A DNA stretch of 64,000 bases, taken from contig NZ_JARRCW010000001.1 of assembly GCF_031501865.1 (NCBI RefSeq), positions 1,187,001 to 1,251,000 on the forward strand, in the 5' to 3' direction. This stretch comes from Pseudovibrio sp. M1P-2-3. GTDB lineage: Bacteria; Pseudomonadota; Alphaproteobacteria; Rhizobiales; Stappiaceae. A program made the translations under genes and the position numbers. Below the pieces are notes generated by a model. The model worked only from the letters and a program-made list of their open reading frames with translations. It searched no databases and was not told where the DNA came from. This document shows, in pieces, positions 26,068 through 35,478 of the stretch. Every line of letters begins with the position of its first letter. Positions within the stretch are counted from its first letter, which is position 1.

Positions 26068-26523
26068 ATGTTAGACGATATATATAATTTAAAAATACTG
26101 GAATATGCCGGAAATATTCCACATTTGGGAAAACTTGAAGAACCGCAAGCCTCTGCAAAGGCGCATTCAAGACTGTGTGGCTCCACAGTCATGGTCGAAA
26201 TTTCAATGAAGGATCAAGTTGTCACCCAGTTTGCGCAGGATGTCAAAGCTTGTGCCTTGGGACAAGCCTCGGCAGCCATTTTAGGCCAATCGGTTATCGG
26301 AGCAACGGCGGATGAGCTTAGGCTCGCTCACAAGCAGCTTTATTCAATGCTTAAAGAAGGGGGCAGTGTTCCGACTGGGCGCTTTAGTGAGCTGTCTTTT
26401 CTCGAGCCTGTCAAAGAGTATAGGGCTCGCCATGCTTCAACCCTTTTGGCCTTTGACGCGGTTGTTGATGCAATAGATACTCTGGAAAAAGATAAGTCAC
26501 AGCCCAGTGAAGACGGCAACTAG
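26068..26523 (+). CDS. Iron-sulfur cluster assembly scaffold protein (IscU/NifU-N-like)
   Basis: 151 residues. The NifU_N fold is recognisable: YNLKILEYAGNIPHLG, then SRLCGSTVMVEI with the first Cys and DVKACALGQASAAIL with the second. At the site of the third Cys of IscU the sequence reads EYRARHASTLLAF, so His takes that place, as in a group of alphaproteobacterial scaffold-like proteins. It probably carries nascent Fe-S clusters, but the altered ligand set leaves doubt. It is followed after two bases by yidD, indicating an operon. Confidence 0.85.
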   Translation: MLDDIYNLKILEYAGNIPHLGKLEEPQASAKAHSRLCGSTVMVEISMKDQVVTQFAQDVKACALGQASAAILGQSVIGATADELRLAHKQLYSMLKEGGSVPTGRFSELSFLEPVKEYRARHASTLLAFDAVVDAIDTLEKDKSQPSEDGN

Positions 26524-26525
26524 TT

Positions 26526-26900
26526 ATGTGCTTGGCCTGCAGACGTAAAGTGCTTTTGACGAAAAAAGAGAAGCTAAAAGCACGCGAAAAGGTTGGGGCT
26601 GGGGCCGCTTGTGCTATCTTTTTCATTCGGATCTATCAGCATTCACTTTCCCTCCTGATCGGGAGAGCTTGTCGGTATGCGCCAACTTGCTCTCATTATA
26701 CCGAGCAAGCAATAAGAAGATTTGGATTCTGGGCTGGAGGATGGATGGGGTTAGCGCGTATTTTGCGCTGTAACCCATTTGGAGGAAGTGGGTTTGATCC
26801 CGTTCCCAATTGTCTACCACACAAAGCAAGGTGGTTTATGCCCTGGAGGTATGGATATTGGAACAGCGATCATATCGACCCCTCGACCCGTCTTGAATAA
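26526..26900 (+). CDS. yidD: Membrane protein insertion efficiency factor YidD
   Basis: 124 residues. The short Haemolytic domain is clear: IRIYQHSLSLLIGRACRYAP, then TCSHYTEQAIRRFGFW and RILRCNPFGGSGFDPVP. YidD is a small, membrane-associated, cysteine-rich protein that helps YidC insert membrane proteins. In many bacteria it lies between rnpA and yidC; here it sits with the Fe-S scaffold gene, an arrangement I know from other Hyphomicrobiales. The first 30 residues form a basic extension. Confidence 0.93.
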   Translation: MCLACRRKVLLTKKEKLKAREKVGAGAACAIFFIRIYQHSLSLLIGRACRYAPTCSHYTEQAIRRFGFWAGGWMGLARILRCNPFGGSGFDPVPNCLPHKARWFMPWRYGYWNSDHIDPSTRLE

Positions 26901-26945
26901 GCTGCCTTTATATCCTGAGCAGCGTATGCTTAGCCCAGTGGAAAT

Positions 26946-27389
26946 TTAGCAACCTTTATTTCCTGGGGAAGGGGTTACTCCGCTAAGGGTATGGAAATCA
27001 CCTTGAACAAATTTTAGTTTCTGCGTCCTGTCATTAATAATAACTCCATATGTTTTTCCGGTTTCGAAATTTAAGGTCCACACATACGTAGATTTGTTCT
27101 CAGTCTCAGGTTTCGTCCAGACGACCTGAATGACTTCTGGTGCTATTTTCGTAAGGGTGTAATCAGCTGTGCCGCTACGAATATTGTCCGGTTTTGTGAC
27201 GTCGTTCCAGACTAATCGCTTGCCATCACAATATAATGTTTCCAATCGGGTTTCGAGAGACTTTGCCCCCTCTTTTGTTTCCTGCCAGGTCTGGCTCATT
27301 GTCTTTCCAAGCAAGTCTTGGGAGTAAGCCTTGCTTGCAAGGATGAGGCTGGTTGCGAGTAGAAAAAGGAGATAAAGAGGGTGCTTCAT
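26946..27389 (-). CDS. Secreted protein of unknown function (lipocalin/MoaF-like)
   Basis: 147 residues with a signal peptide (LYLLFLLATSLILASKAYS). The mature part has alternating strands, and its ending YGVIINDRTQKLKFVQGDF recalls the MoaF C-terminal domain, a small beta-barrel. I do not recognise a specific family with certainty. Two cysteines remain in the mature protein (about 54 and the last residue), which could form a disulfide in the periplasm. It converges with yidD, 45 bases away. The next upstream feature is the promoter of tRNA-Tyr. Confidence 0.6.
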   Translation of the reverse strand: MKHPLYLLFLLATSLILASKAYSQDLLGKTMSQTWQETKEGAKSLETRLETLYCDGKRLVWNDVTKPDNIRSGTADYTLTKIAPEVIQVVWTKPETENKSTYVWTLNFETGKTYGVIINDRTQKLKFVQGDFHTLSGVTPSPGNKGC

Positions 27390-27591
27390 GATATCCGTCT
27401 TTTCATAGGGCGGTGTTGTCTACAAACTCCAGTGGCCGGCAAGAGGCCGTATCGCTATTTTTTATAGCTAACCGGACTTTCTTTGAGGTTATTGGCACCT
27501 TTAAAACTCCTCGTTTGGCTTTAGAGTTTTAGTGAATGGAGCGAACTTCAAAGTTATTCAGTGCTAAATGGTGGGTAAGTTTGTAAGGGCG

Positions 27592-27620
27592 TTGACTTTG
27601 TGAGCTATAACAAGCATATA
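27592..27620 (+). promoter_or_regulatory. Promoter of tRNA-Tyr (copy 1)
   Basis: TTGACT (27592-27597), 17 bases, CATATA (27615-27620), 29 bases ahead of the mature tRNA. The second tRNA-Tyr has the same arrangement. Confidence 0.65.
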
Positions 27621-27649
27621 GCGCCCATCGAAGCGCACCAAGCGTTTTC

Positions 27650-27734
27650 GGAGGAGTGCCCGAGTGGCTAAAGGGGGCGGACTGTAAATCCGCTGGCTAT
27701 GCCTACGTTGGTTCGAATCCAACCTCCTCCACCA
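27650..27734 (+). tRNA. tRNA-Tyr (GTA), copy 1
   Basis: 85 bases including encoded CCA. The acceptor arms GGAGGAG and CTCCTCC pair, the anticodon loop reads CTGTAAA (GTA), a long variable arm (class II) is present, and the T loop is GGTTCGAATCC. It is identical to the gene at 46216. Only the tRNA itself is shared between the two places, not the flanks. Confidence 0.97.
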
Positions 27735-27763
27735 TTTTCCCCTAGTATGCAGGTTGGTGAGAT

Positions 27764-28171
27764 ATGTCCGAGTCCTATGAAGACATTCCACGTTTTTCCT
27801 TTGGCGATTCCCCTGAGTTGGCTGATGAGTTGCTTCACCTTGTCTTGGTTGGTCAAAAGACTGCATCCTGTGGTGATTTACACTCCTATGAGAGTGAGGG
27901 ACTTCCTCTTCCCAAGGCCGGTGATCAGTTTATTGTTCAAACGGGAAAGGGCGAGGATTCCTGTCTTATTGAAATGATCAGTGTAGATATTCGCCGGTTT
28001 GATGAAATTGATGAAGTCTGGGCGGTTTTGGAAGGTGAAGGTGATCTAAGCCTTCGACACTGGCAGGATGGGCACCAAGAGTTTTTCGAACGTCAAGGTG
28101 TTTATGCGAGAGATATGAAGCTTGTTTGTGAGTATTTCAAACTTGTGAAAGTCCTCAATAAAGACGGTTAA
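27764..28171 (+). CDS. ASCH-domain protein
   Basis: 135 residues. The ASCH fold markers are GDSPELADELLHLVLVGQKTA (read in pieces), KAGDQFIVQTGKGED, and FDEIDEVWAVLEGEGDLSLRHW. The domain is PUA-like and thought to bind RNA; some members act as N4-acetylcytidine amidohydrolases. The ATG has a GGTGAG site 30 bases after tRNA-Tyr, so it may be read from the tRNA promoter. Confidence 0.9.
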   Translation: MSESYEDIPRFSFGDSPELADELLHLVLVGQKTASCGDLHSYESEGLPLPKAGDQFIVQTGKGEDSCLIEMISVDIRRFDEIDEVWAVLEGEGDLSLRHWQDGHQEFFERQGVYARDMKLVCEYFKLVKVLNKDG

Positions 28172-28234
28172 AGACTTGGAGGATTTGTAATTTGCTCTCA
28201 AGTTCGCCTTTTCTGGCTGCTTGGTCTGAGTGGC

Positions 28235-29704
28235 TTATACCGTAAGCGTACTTTTTGATTTGTTATTTTCCTCATTTAGGTGATGGTACTTTGAGTGCTT
28301 GCTGATCGTATCCCATATTTCAAAAGTCACCTTTTCCCATGTTCTTAACTTTGATCTTGGTGGAACCCGATCTTTATAGGGGTGGGGGTTCAAGGTGTAG
28401 TTAACAAGGAGCTCCGCGAGTTCCTCGGGGATTTCAGGGTCAAAATAGGTAACGTAATTGTCTGCGACTTCCGGAATAGAGGTGGCATTTGAAGCCATTA
28501 CTGGTGTTCCGTGCCACAATGCTTCTCCCACAGGGAGACCATACCCTTCATAAAGACTTGGGTATATAAGCAGCTCAGCGTTTTCGTAGAGCTTCTTTAG
28601 TTCGCTCTGGCTTGGAGCTTGAACAAAGGTTGTTGTGGCGAGAACTTCTTTGTCGATAATCTCTTCAGTCAATTTTTCCAGTGTGTTTTTGCAGAACTGC
28701 CCCGCACAAACGAGATGGGGAACCGGAATGTCCGGATAGTGCTTTTTGAGATAATCCAGAGCTTTGAATACCAGCTTTCCATTTTTTCTTCCCCAGACGT
28801 CGCCCACCATTAAAAAATAGGGCTTAGTCTGGCCACGGGATAGCAGAGAGGCTTTGCTCTCAATCGAAAACTCGTGGGCAAGATGGCATGTTGAAATATT
28901 TGTAGGATTGGGAAGTCTGTTTTGCTTAGCATAAGCTATAACGTCCCGAGCGGTGAACTGGGAATTACTAAGGAGTTTGATAGGGGATTTGAGGATGTTG
29001 TCCAGATAATCCTTCCAATCCAGATGGCAAGATTTATCCTGATCGCCCATACGCAAGGGGGACAAATCGTGGATCATTCCAAAGACTTCAATGTCCTTGG
29101 AGGGATTCGTGAAACAGTGAAGAAAACGGGAAAGTGTCTTAACGCTTCCCAAAGATAGAACGGGAGCAAGCGTCAAGTCCGCGTCTTCATGATGAATTAG
29201 GCCTTTGGCTGGGGGGGCTAGCGAGAGAATGACTAAGTCGCTCTGGTTTTTTAGTTGGCGGAAGGACCGACGAAAGAAGGACAGCCCCTCCTTTTGTAAT
29301 GAACGTACCTTTTCCCGTTTACCAAGAATTTGTTGTTTTTCGATCAAGGTTGGACATTGAAAAAATAGTTTTGCGTCAACTTTGCTGTGCAGGCCGGTCT
29401 TATTGTCAAAACAGATGAAGGCTACTTTCAGGTTTGAGTTATATAGTGCCTTTCCAACCTCTAACAGGGATCTGGTTAACCCTGTTGCTTCTTTCATCTT
29501 TGGTGAAATATCTTTGATTTCGCTAAGGTCATAATAAAGGTCTGGTGCTGTTTTCACGTTTGGCTTGTAGCCTACCTCCCCTTTGGACAATCCCTTGGAT
29601 CGATAAAAGGAATATAAGCGAGTAGGGCTTGTGGTGCTATCCTTGGAACTTGGCGGGGGATCTATGATCATATAATGTGATTTGTCTTTAAAGAGCTGGA
29701 CCAC
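28235..29704 (-). CDS. Family 4 glycosyltransferase (group 1)
   Basis: 489 residues from a GTG at 29704; an ATG 33 bases further in is an alternative. The C-terminal Rossmann domain is typical of GT4: FLMVGDVWGRKNGKLV, then PSLYEGYGLPVGEALWHGTPV with the EX7E-like motif and SNATSIPEVADNY. The N-terminal ~230 residues are unusual and only weakly similar to other transferases. It likely adds a sugar from a nucleotide donor to a glycan or lipid. No polysaccharide cluster surrounds it. It is divergent from thrS. Confidence 0.85.
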   Translation of the reverse strand: MVQLFKDKSHYMIIDPPPSSKDSTTSPTRLYSFYRSKGLSKGEVGYKPNVKTAPDLYYDLSEIKDISPKMKEATGLTRSLLEVGKALYNSNLKVAFICFDNKTGLHSKVDAKLFFQCPTLIEKQQILGKREKVRSLQKEGLSFFRRSFRQLKNQSDLVILSLAPPAKGLIHHEDADLTLAPVLSLGSVKTLSRFLHCFTNPSKDIEVFGMIHDLSPLRMGDQDKSCHLDWKDYLDNILKSPIKLLSNSQFTARDVIAYAKQNRLPNPTNISTCHLAHEFSIESKASLLSRGQTKPYFLMVGDVWGRKNGKLVFKALDYLKKHYPDIPVPHLVCAGQFCKNTLEKLTEEIIDKEVLATTTFVQAPSQSELKKLYENAELLIYPSLYEGYGLPVGEALWHGTPVMASNATSIPEVADNYVTYFDPEIPEELAELLVNYTLNPHPYKDRVPPRSKLRTWEKVTFEIWDTISKHSKYHHLNEENNKSKSTLTV

Positions 29705-29793
29705 AACCTATTATTTTTGTAGAGAACAGGGTCTACACTTAACTTTCTAACCGCTTACCTGCCTTGTCTGCAGGAGTGAGCTGGAGTATTGAT

Positions 29794-31737
29794 ATGATTC
29801 AACTGACTTTTCCTGATAATTCTGTTCGTGACTACGATAAGGGTATTACCGGAACGCAAGTTGTTGGCGGCATCTCCAAATCTTTACAGAAAAAAACACT
29901 GGCGATGGCTCTTGATGGAGAGCTGAGAGATCTTGCGGATCCAATCCTGGAGAGCAGCCGGATCGAGTTTATCAACCGCGATGATCCCCGGGCTCTAGAG
30001 CTTATTCGTCATGATGCTGCACACGTGATGGCTGAAGCCGTGCAGGAGTTATGGCCAGGCACACAAGTGACAATTGGTCCGGTTATTGAAAACGGGTTCT
30101 ACTACGATTTCAAACGGGACACTCCTTTTACGCCGGATGATCTGCCTAAAATCGAAAAGAAGATGAAGCAGATTGTCGACCGCAACGCCAAATTTACCAA
30201 GGAAGTATGGAGCCGCAATGATGCTAAAGCCTACTTCGAGGAAAAGGGTGAAGCTTACAAGGTCGAACTGATCGATGCTATTCCTGAAGAGGAAGATGTA
30301 AAAATCTACCGTCAGGGTGAATGGCTTGATTTGTGTCGTGGTCCGCACATGGTTTCTACCAACCAGATCGGTCAGGCTTTTAAGCTAATGAAAGTGGCTG
30401 GTGCCTACTGGCGTGGTGACAGTGATAATGAGATGCTGACCCGTATTTACGGAACGGCATGGTCCAATGATAAGGATCTGAAAGCATATCTGCATATGCT
30501 GGAAGAGGCCGAGAAGCGGGACCACCGGAAGCTGGGCCGTGAAATGGACCTCTACCACTTCCAAGAGGAAGGACCGGGCGTAGTTTTCTGGCACCATAAG
30601 GGCTGGCAGCTGTTCCGTTCCCTCACAGATTATATGCGCCGTCGGCTGGAAGGGGACTATCAGGAAGTGAATGCTCCGCAAATTCTTGATAAGTCTTTGT
30701 GGGAGACCTCCGGTCACTGGGATTGGTATCACGAAAATATGTTCGTTACCGAAACCGAAGACCACCGTATCTTTGCTATTAAACCTATGAATTGCCCTGG
30801 GCATGTTCAGATCTTCAAACACGGGTTGAAATCTTATCGGGATCTGCCTTTGCGTATGGCAGAGTTTGGCGCGGTTTCTCGCTATGAGCCTTCGGGAGCT
30901 TTGCATGGCCTGATGCGTGTGCGTGCGTTCACGCAAGATGATGCTCATATTTTCTGTATAGAAGATCAAATGGCTGAAGAATGCCATAAGATTAATGACC
31001 TGATTCTGTCCGTTTACAAGCACTTCGGCTTTGAAGAAGTTGTCGTTAAACTGTCTACCCGCCCGGAAAAGCGTGTTGGTTCCGATGAAGTCTGGGATCA
31101 TGCTGAAACAGTTATGACTGAAGTCTTGAAAGAGATAGAGGAACGGTCTGGCGGAAAGATCAAGACCGGCATCTTAGAAGGTGAAGGTGCTTTCTATGGG
31201 CCTAAGTTCGAATATACGTTGCGAGACGCTATCGGCCGCGAGTGGCAGTGTGGAACAACTCAGGTCGACTTCAATCTCCCAGAACGCTTTGGTGCGTTCT
31301 ATGTGGACAGTGATGGCGACAAGAAGAAGCCAGTGATGATCCACCGGGCTATTTGTGGATCACTGGAACGTTTCCTTGGCATCTTGATCGAGAACTTTGC
31401 AGGTCATTTCCCGTTATGGCTCGCACCGCAGCAGTTTGTTGTGGCAAGCATAACATCCGAGGCGAATGATTATGCCGAAGAAGTTTACCGGGAGTTGACC
31501 AAAGCTGGTTTGCGCGGTGAGATGGATCTTCGTAATGAGAAGATCAATTATAAAGTGCGTGAACATTCTGTTGGCAAGGTGCCTGTGATTTTGGTTGTTG
31601 GTAAACGCGAGGCGGAAGAGCGTGCGGTGAATATTCGCCGCTTGGGCTCGCGTGATCAAACACCATTATCCTTAAGTGAAGCCGTTTCCACACTATGTGA
31701 GGAAGCGATTGCTCCCGACCTTAAAGAGGAACGCTAG
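29794..31737 (+). CDS. thrS: Threonyl-tRNA synthetase
   Basis: 647 residues from the ATG at 29794, which has GGAG upstream and gives the usual [12 protein letters not shown] start. Domains in order: TGS (1-60), editing domain with [12 protein letters not shown] (HxxxH) and CRGPHM (about 60-240), class II catalytic core with motif 2 [20 protein letters not shown] and motif 3 [13 protein letters not shown], zinc ligands in MNCPGH, and the anticodon-binding domain at the end. It charges tRNA-Thr; two tRNA-Thr(TGT) genes lie 9 kb downstream. Confidence 0.97.
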   Translation: MIQLTFPDNSVRDYDKGITGTQVVGGISKSLQKKTLAMALDGELRDLADPILESSRIEFINRDDPRALELIRHDAAHVMAEAVQELWPGTQVTIGPVIENGFYYDFKRDTPFTPDDLPKIEKKMKQIVDRNAKFTKEVWSRNDAKAYFEEKGEAYKVELIDAIPEEEDVKIYRQGEWLDLCRGPHMVSTNQIGQAFKLMKVAGAYWRGDSDNEMLTRIYGTAWSNDKDLKAYLHMLEEAEKRDHRKLGREMDLYHFQEEGPGVVFWHHKGWQLFRSLTDYMRRRLEGDYQEVNAPQILDKSLWETSGHWDWYHENMFVTETEDHRIFAIKPMNCPGHVQIFKHGLKSYRDLPLRMAEFGAVSRYEPSGALHGLMRVRAFTQDDAHIFCIEDQMAEECHKINDLILSVYKHFGFEEVVVKLSTRPEKRVGSDEVWDHAETVMTEVLKEIEERSGGKIKTGILEGEGAFYGPKFEYTLRDAIGREWQCGTTQVDFNLPERFGAFYVDSDGDKKKPVMIHRAICGSLERFLGILIENFAGHFPLWLAPQQFVVASITSEANDYAEEVYRELTKAGLRGEMDLRNEKINYKVREHSVGKVPVILVVGKREAEERAVNIRRLGSRDQTPLSLSEAVSTLCEEAIAPDLKEER

Positions 31738-31752
31738 CTTCCTGATATCAAT

Positions 31753-31786
31753 ATATGAAAGGGCCTTGAGCCCTTTCATATTTGCT
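31753..31786 (+). terminator. Rho-independent terminator of thrS
   Basis: Perfect 12-bp stem ATATGAAAGGGC (31753-31764), loop CTTGA, GCCCTTTCATAT (31770-31781), then a short TT tract. It lies 16 bases after the thrS stop. Confidence 0.85.
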
Positions 31787-31824
31787 AAGTATAAGCTGTG
31801 TTTGGACGAATTGGACTGCAGTAT

Positions 31825-32003
31825 TCTTGCGAAAAGTGGATGCAAGTTTTCGGATAACGGGATACGCAGTCAAGGAAATAGAGCAGTTCCTATTAGAGCG
31901 AATTCTTGTCGTTTGATTGGGTTCAATCAAACGACAAGAATTCGCTCAAAATAAATAAGTTAGAGTGCACAGCGTGAATGCGAATGAACGCGATGTGCTT
32001 TAG
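31825..32003. repeat. Palindromic intergenic repeat, copy B (intact)
   Basis: The centre is a perfect 23-bp inverted repeat (31896-31918 with 31925-31947, arms beginning GAGCGAATTC) around GGGTTC. TTAGAG at 31893-31898 corresponds to the IS insertion point in copy A. A second, imperfect hairpin runs to 32003. The stretch before it (31825-31860, GAAAAGTGGATGCAAGTTTTC) is a further weak hairpin resembling common rhizobial intergenic elements as I remember them. No coding sequence is seen between thrS and the gene at 32090. Confidence 0.85.
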
Positions 32004-32089
32004 AACGTGTCGCGTTAGATATCTAGGTTCTTTGTTTTAAGCTGTACAATGGGAGGTGAAAAGTTTGGTGAATGTTGCCAAAACTGGTG

Positions 32090-33154
32090 TCAGTTAACTG
32101 CTTCAATCTCTACTTCAATATTACGCTCACCAGACAGAACTGAAAATGTGTGTCTGTAAATCTGCCCGCCATTGTTAGCTAAAACATCATAGGTCCCAGC
32201 AGCAAGGGCAAGGTCTAGAAATGCCCCATTACCAGTGGCAACCGTATCGCCGCCTGGTGTTAGAATTGTCCAAGAGGTGTTCGCGAGAGATATACCATCG
32301 TTTCCGCTGACAAGCTTGAGAGTGACTTCACCGGCGCGGTGATAGAGTGTCGCCTCTGTAAGTTTACCGGCTTGTACATGAAGTTCCGCACGTACCACTG
32401 CATTAATCTCGCCAAAGCGGCTGACTACGTGATAGGTCCCCGCAGAAATGGGAACAAGTTGCCCTGGCTTCACATTTGATGCAATAATTTGACGATTACC
32501 TGTCGCATCGTAAGTCATATCATATATGTCAAAAAATACTTTGCCGCCAGGTATGCTGATTTCGTCAGAAAAAGCCGAATCGAGTCGAATTCCTCCTGCA
32601 TTAAGGAGGATCGTCCCTGTTGTAACTCCAGACTTTAACGTGTAGCGCGTGGTGGCAGTAACTTTTCCGAATATGGTATGAACCAGATATGCCCCTGGAT
32701 CGAGACGAAACTCTGCATCGCTATTTTTAATGGTTCCAGCCGGCTCGAGTTCTCCGTCTGGGAGCTCTTTAAAAATATGCCACCTGAGACCCTTGGTGAG
32801 GTTTGGGCTATCTTCCGCCAAGCGAGCAACAAGGTACAGCGTCGCCTTATCATTGGCTTCTTGTACAATGGTATTCTGGCTTGGGGTTGGCGCATAGCTT
32901 AGGGCGCTTGTGCCAAATGTTGGACTGAGCGAGAGTCCTTGATAACCGCTCAAAGGATCATAACTGATGGGAGGAGTGATCTTGTCAAGCGTGCTTTTAC
33001 GGGCTGTCTCTTGGTCAAGAACGTCTGGCGCAAAAGGCGAAACAGGTTTGGCAGAAGGAAAGACAATTGCATCCTGTGCAAAGCTAGGGGACGAGAGGAT
33101 TAGTGAAGTAATCACTAAACTCATATATCCCATATACCGCGCAGGATAAATCAT
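32090..33154 (-). CDS. Secreted beta-repeat protein of unknown function
   Basis: 354 residues from the ATG at 33154 (a GTG at 33187 is also possible). A signal peptide ends in SSPSFAQD. After a Pro-rich stretch of ~90 residues come three related units of ~85 residues. Each ends in a strand pattern such as DPGAYLVHTIFGKVTA, SAGTYHVVSRFGEINA and AAGTYDVLANNGGQIY. These look like carboxypeptidase-regulatory or Ig-like beta-sandwiches. No catalytic motif is visible. Likely periplasmic or surface-exposed; function unknown. About 240 bases upstream separate it from the nitroreductase gene on the other strand. Confidence 0.65.
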   Translation of the reverse strand: MIYPARYMGYMSLVITSLILSSPSFAQDAIVFPSAKPVSPFAPDVLDQETARKSTLDKITPPISYDPLSGYQGLSLSPTFGTSALSYAPTPSQNTIVQEANDKATLYLVARLAEDSPNLTKGLRWHIFKELPDGELEPAGTIKNSDAEFRLDPGAYLVHTIFGKVTATTRYTLKSGVTTGTILLNAGGIRLDSAFSDEISIPGGKVFFDIYDMTYDATGNRQIIASNVKPGQLVPISAGTYHVVSRFGEINAVVRAELHVQAGKLTEATLYHRAGEVTLKLVSGNDGISLANTSWTILTPGGDTVATGNGAFLDLALAAGTYDVLANNGGQIYRHTFSVLSGERNIEVEIEAVN

Positions 33155-33427
33155 AGCTTTTTTAAGCTTTCCCACCAATGCATACACCCGAATACGTTAT
33201 GTTATGTGTTGCTAGTATGTGACAGTGTTTCAAAATGTACACTAACAACTCTTTGTGTGACGTTAACGCGACATTTCCAGATTTGAAAGTCTTTAATGTA
33301 GTTTTACAGCAACAATTTGGAAAATATACGCAATTATGGCGAGAGTTTGGCAGGGTTTCTCTTGATACTTATTAAATAATTTTTCATGGCTGAGCGCCCC
33401 ATGGTCCACAAGGCAGATAAAAGAATC

Positions 33428-34012
33428 ATGAATGCGCCTTTAACTCACTCCTCCGAAATTGTTAAATTTCTCTTACGCCGCCGCTCGCACCTAAGCATAA
33501 TGATGGAGCCGCCTGGCCCGTCGGCGCAGCAGATTGAAACGTTACTCACAGTGGCATCAAGAGTTCCGGACCATAAGAAAAAGGTGCCATGGCGTTTCAT
33601 TGTTTACTCTAAAGAGACTAGGCAACGGCTTGGCAAAGACCTACACACGTTGCTAATTGGTCTTGGAAGTCCCAAAGACGAACCTAAAAAACAAGTAGAA
33701 ATTGAAAAGTTCCAAAACTCTCCGTTGGTTATAGGGGTGTTGTCCTGCCCGAAAACAGATTGCGATGTCCCCGTCTGGGAGCAGGAGTTGGTGAGCGGTG
33801 CTGTTTGTATGAATTTATTAGTTGCCGCTTCAGGTTTGGGCTTCGCGGCTCAATGGCTGACGGGCTGGTTTGTACATGAAGACGCTAGTGCTAAAGCGCT
33901 AGGGGCTAATGAAGGAGAGCGCTTCGCTGGCTTTATTCACATGGGGCAAGCCGCGTCGGTTCCGTCAGAACGTCCACGACCAAACATCAGCTCACTTGTT
34001 CAATACGTTTAA
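33428..34012 (+). CDS. Nitroreductase family protein (YdjA-like)
   Basis: 194 residues from the ATG at 33428, chosen because MNAPL...FLLRRRSH matches the usual family start; an ATG at 33386 would add 14 residues without a visible ribosome binding site. FMN-binding features: RRRSHLSIM at the start, ASRVPDHKKKVPWRFIVY (about 40-57), and AASGLGFAAQWLTGWF (about 135). Short members of this kind use FMN and NAD(P)H to reduce nitro- or quinone-like compounds; the true substrate is unknown. The flavin reductase-like gene follows after 14 bases. Confidence 0.88.
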   Translation: MNAPLTHSSEIVKFLLRRRSHLSIMMEPPGPSAQQIETLLTVASRVPDHKKKVPWRFIVYSKETRQRLGKDLHTLLIGLGSPKDEPKKQVEIEKFQNSPLVIGVLSCPKTDCDVPVWEQELVSGAVCMNLLVAASGLGFAAQWLTGWFVHEDASAKALGANEGERFAGFIHMGQAASVPSERPRPNISSLVQYV

Positions 34013-34026
34013 AAATAGAGTATCTT

Positions 34027-34623
34027 ATGTTTTATGAAGCCGATAAGCCCCACGGGTTGCCGCATAATCCATTCAAAGCACTTGTTGCACCGCGACCTAT
34101 TGGCTGGGTCTCCACGAAAAGCAAGGCCGGTGTTTTTAATTTGGCTCCATATAGTTTCTTCAGCGCAATTGGAGATAACCCTCCGATGGTTGCTATTTCT
34201 TCAAGTGGCTACAAAGATACGGTTGCAAACATAGATGCAACTGGTGAGTTCGTTTGTAATATGGCGACCTATGATCTGGCTCAAGCGATGAACCAATCCT
34301 CAAGGATGGTCGAGGAGAGTGTATCAGAATTTGATTTGGGGCGGGTTACACCTGTTCCCGGTCAAATGATTGAGGTGCCACGTGTGCGAGAAGCAAAAGC
34401 AGCTCTGGAATGCAAGTCACTTTCGGTTCAACGTCTCGTAGACCTTGAAGGGAGCGAGACTAATCAGTGGCTTATTTTGGGTCAGGTCGTTGGGATTCAC
34501 ATTGACGACAGTGTTTTAAAAAATGGCCTTGTTGATACGTCTAAGCTCGGGCTGCTTAGTCGGCTTGGTTATATGGATTATGCAGTCATAAAAGACGTAT
34601 TTACTTTGGATCGGCCTGTATAG
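34027..34623 (+). CDS. Flavin reductase-like FMN-binding protein
   Basis: 198 residues of the split-barrel flavoprotein family. Typical parts: ALVAPRPIGWVSTKSKAGV (about 17-35), NLAPYSFFSAIGDNPPMVAIS (read in pieces), DTVANIDATGEFVCNM, and LGQVVGIHID. Relatives reduce FMN for monooxygenases or act as small oxidoreductases. The pairing with a nitroreductase suggests a shared redox job, otherwise unknown. It ends 21 bases from the convergent gene at 34645. Confidence 0.9.
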   Translation: MFYEADKPHGLPHNPFKALVAPRPIGWVSTKSKAGVFNLAPYSFFSAIGDNPPMVAISSSGYKDTVANIDATGEFVCNMATYDLAQAMNQSSRMVEESVSEFDLGRVTPVPGQMIEVPRVREAKAALECKSLSVQRLVDLEGSETNQWLILGQVVGIHIDDSVLKNGLVDTSKLGLLSRLGYMDYAVIKDVFTLDRPV

Positions 34624-34644
34624 TGGTTTGCTTCAGCGCATGCT

Positions 34645-35331
34645 CTAACATTTTGCTAATGGTGAAAGTTGTTCGAGAGAGTTGAGAAACACACCGTCAA
34701 AGCCGCATTTGAGTGCTTCTGTATATCTGTGTTTGAGCTGGCTTTCTGATAGCCCGCCTTGGGGAAGGGAAGCCAGACACATAGTACCCCTAGATCTAGC
34801 AAGAAATAGAATTTGATTCTGGGCCAATGAAAATGGGGAAAGAAGGTCGCCGTGACTGTCAAAAGAACTGGAAGCATTCAGGGTCTTTGCGGCAGCATTT
34901 TCATCAAAACTTAAGACTGCTATCCGCTGGCTCGCATTAGTGAAGGATGCCAAGTTGAGGAGGGCAGTTGCTTTTTGTCCAAAACGAAGCGACAGGGCCA
35001 AAGCGTTAAGAGGGAATGAGCATTCTATTTCTAGCGCTGATAAGATGGCGTCTAACCGGGTTACGTCCTGTCCCCTTGTCAGGAACTCTGCATGGATACC
35101 TGCTATATGAACTTTCATAGGTGTTGGCAGAAACTCACGTAAATAGGCTTCCTCAGACCTCTCGATTTCCAAATATATATGAATAGATTTTGCAAGTTCT
35201 TCGAGGTATTCAGTCCGGATGTTTGCGCTGTTTTCAGGCGTTATTCCAGTAAGTATGATCGCTTTTAGTAGGGGGAATCTCTCCCGCTGGAACGATTGGA
35301 TCTGATCAGGTGTTAGCTTGATGCTGTTCAT
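34645..35331 (-). CDS. Unknown protein, possibly a degenerate HpcH/HpaI aldolase
   Basis: 228 residues, no signal peptide or membrane segment. I do not recognise it with confidence. The end, YTEALKCGFDGVFLNSLEQL, resembles the C-terminal GFDGK..HP..V motif of CitE-like lyases, and an earlier piece, VTRLDAILSAL, sits where these enzymes have DLxxL. The metal-binding Glu/Asp residues of the lyases are not evident, so if related it may lack activity. It is separate from both neighbours, converging with the flavin reductase gene. Confidence 0.45.
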   Translation of the reverse strand: MNSIKLTPDQIQSFQRERFPLLKAIILTGITPENSANIRTEYLEELAKSIHIYLEIERSEEAYLREFLPTPMKVHIAGIHAEFLTRGQDVTRLDAILSALEIECSFPLNALALSLRFGQKATALLNLASFTNASQRIAVLSFDENAAAKTLNASSSFDSHGDLLSPFSLAQNQILFLARSRGTMCLASLPQGGLSESQLKHRYTEALKCGFDGVFLNSLEQLSPLAKC

Positions 35332-35478
35332 GGCTTTGTCTTATTTCAGCGAAGTTCTAATAGTTCTATTTAACAAAGATGCCTCAGACATCATCTCGTA
35401 ATTTGTACGAGATGAACCCTTCCTTAACACTTATTCTCATTAAATTATCATATTGTAATTACTACAGGTCACCTATGC

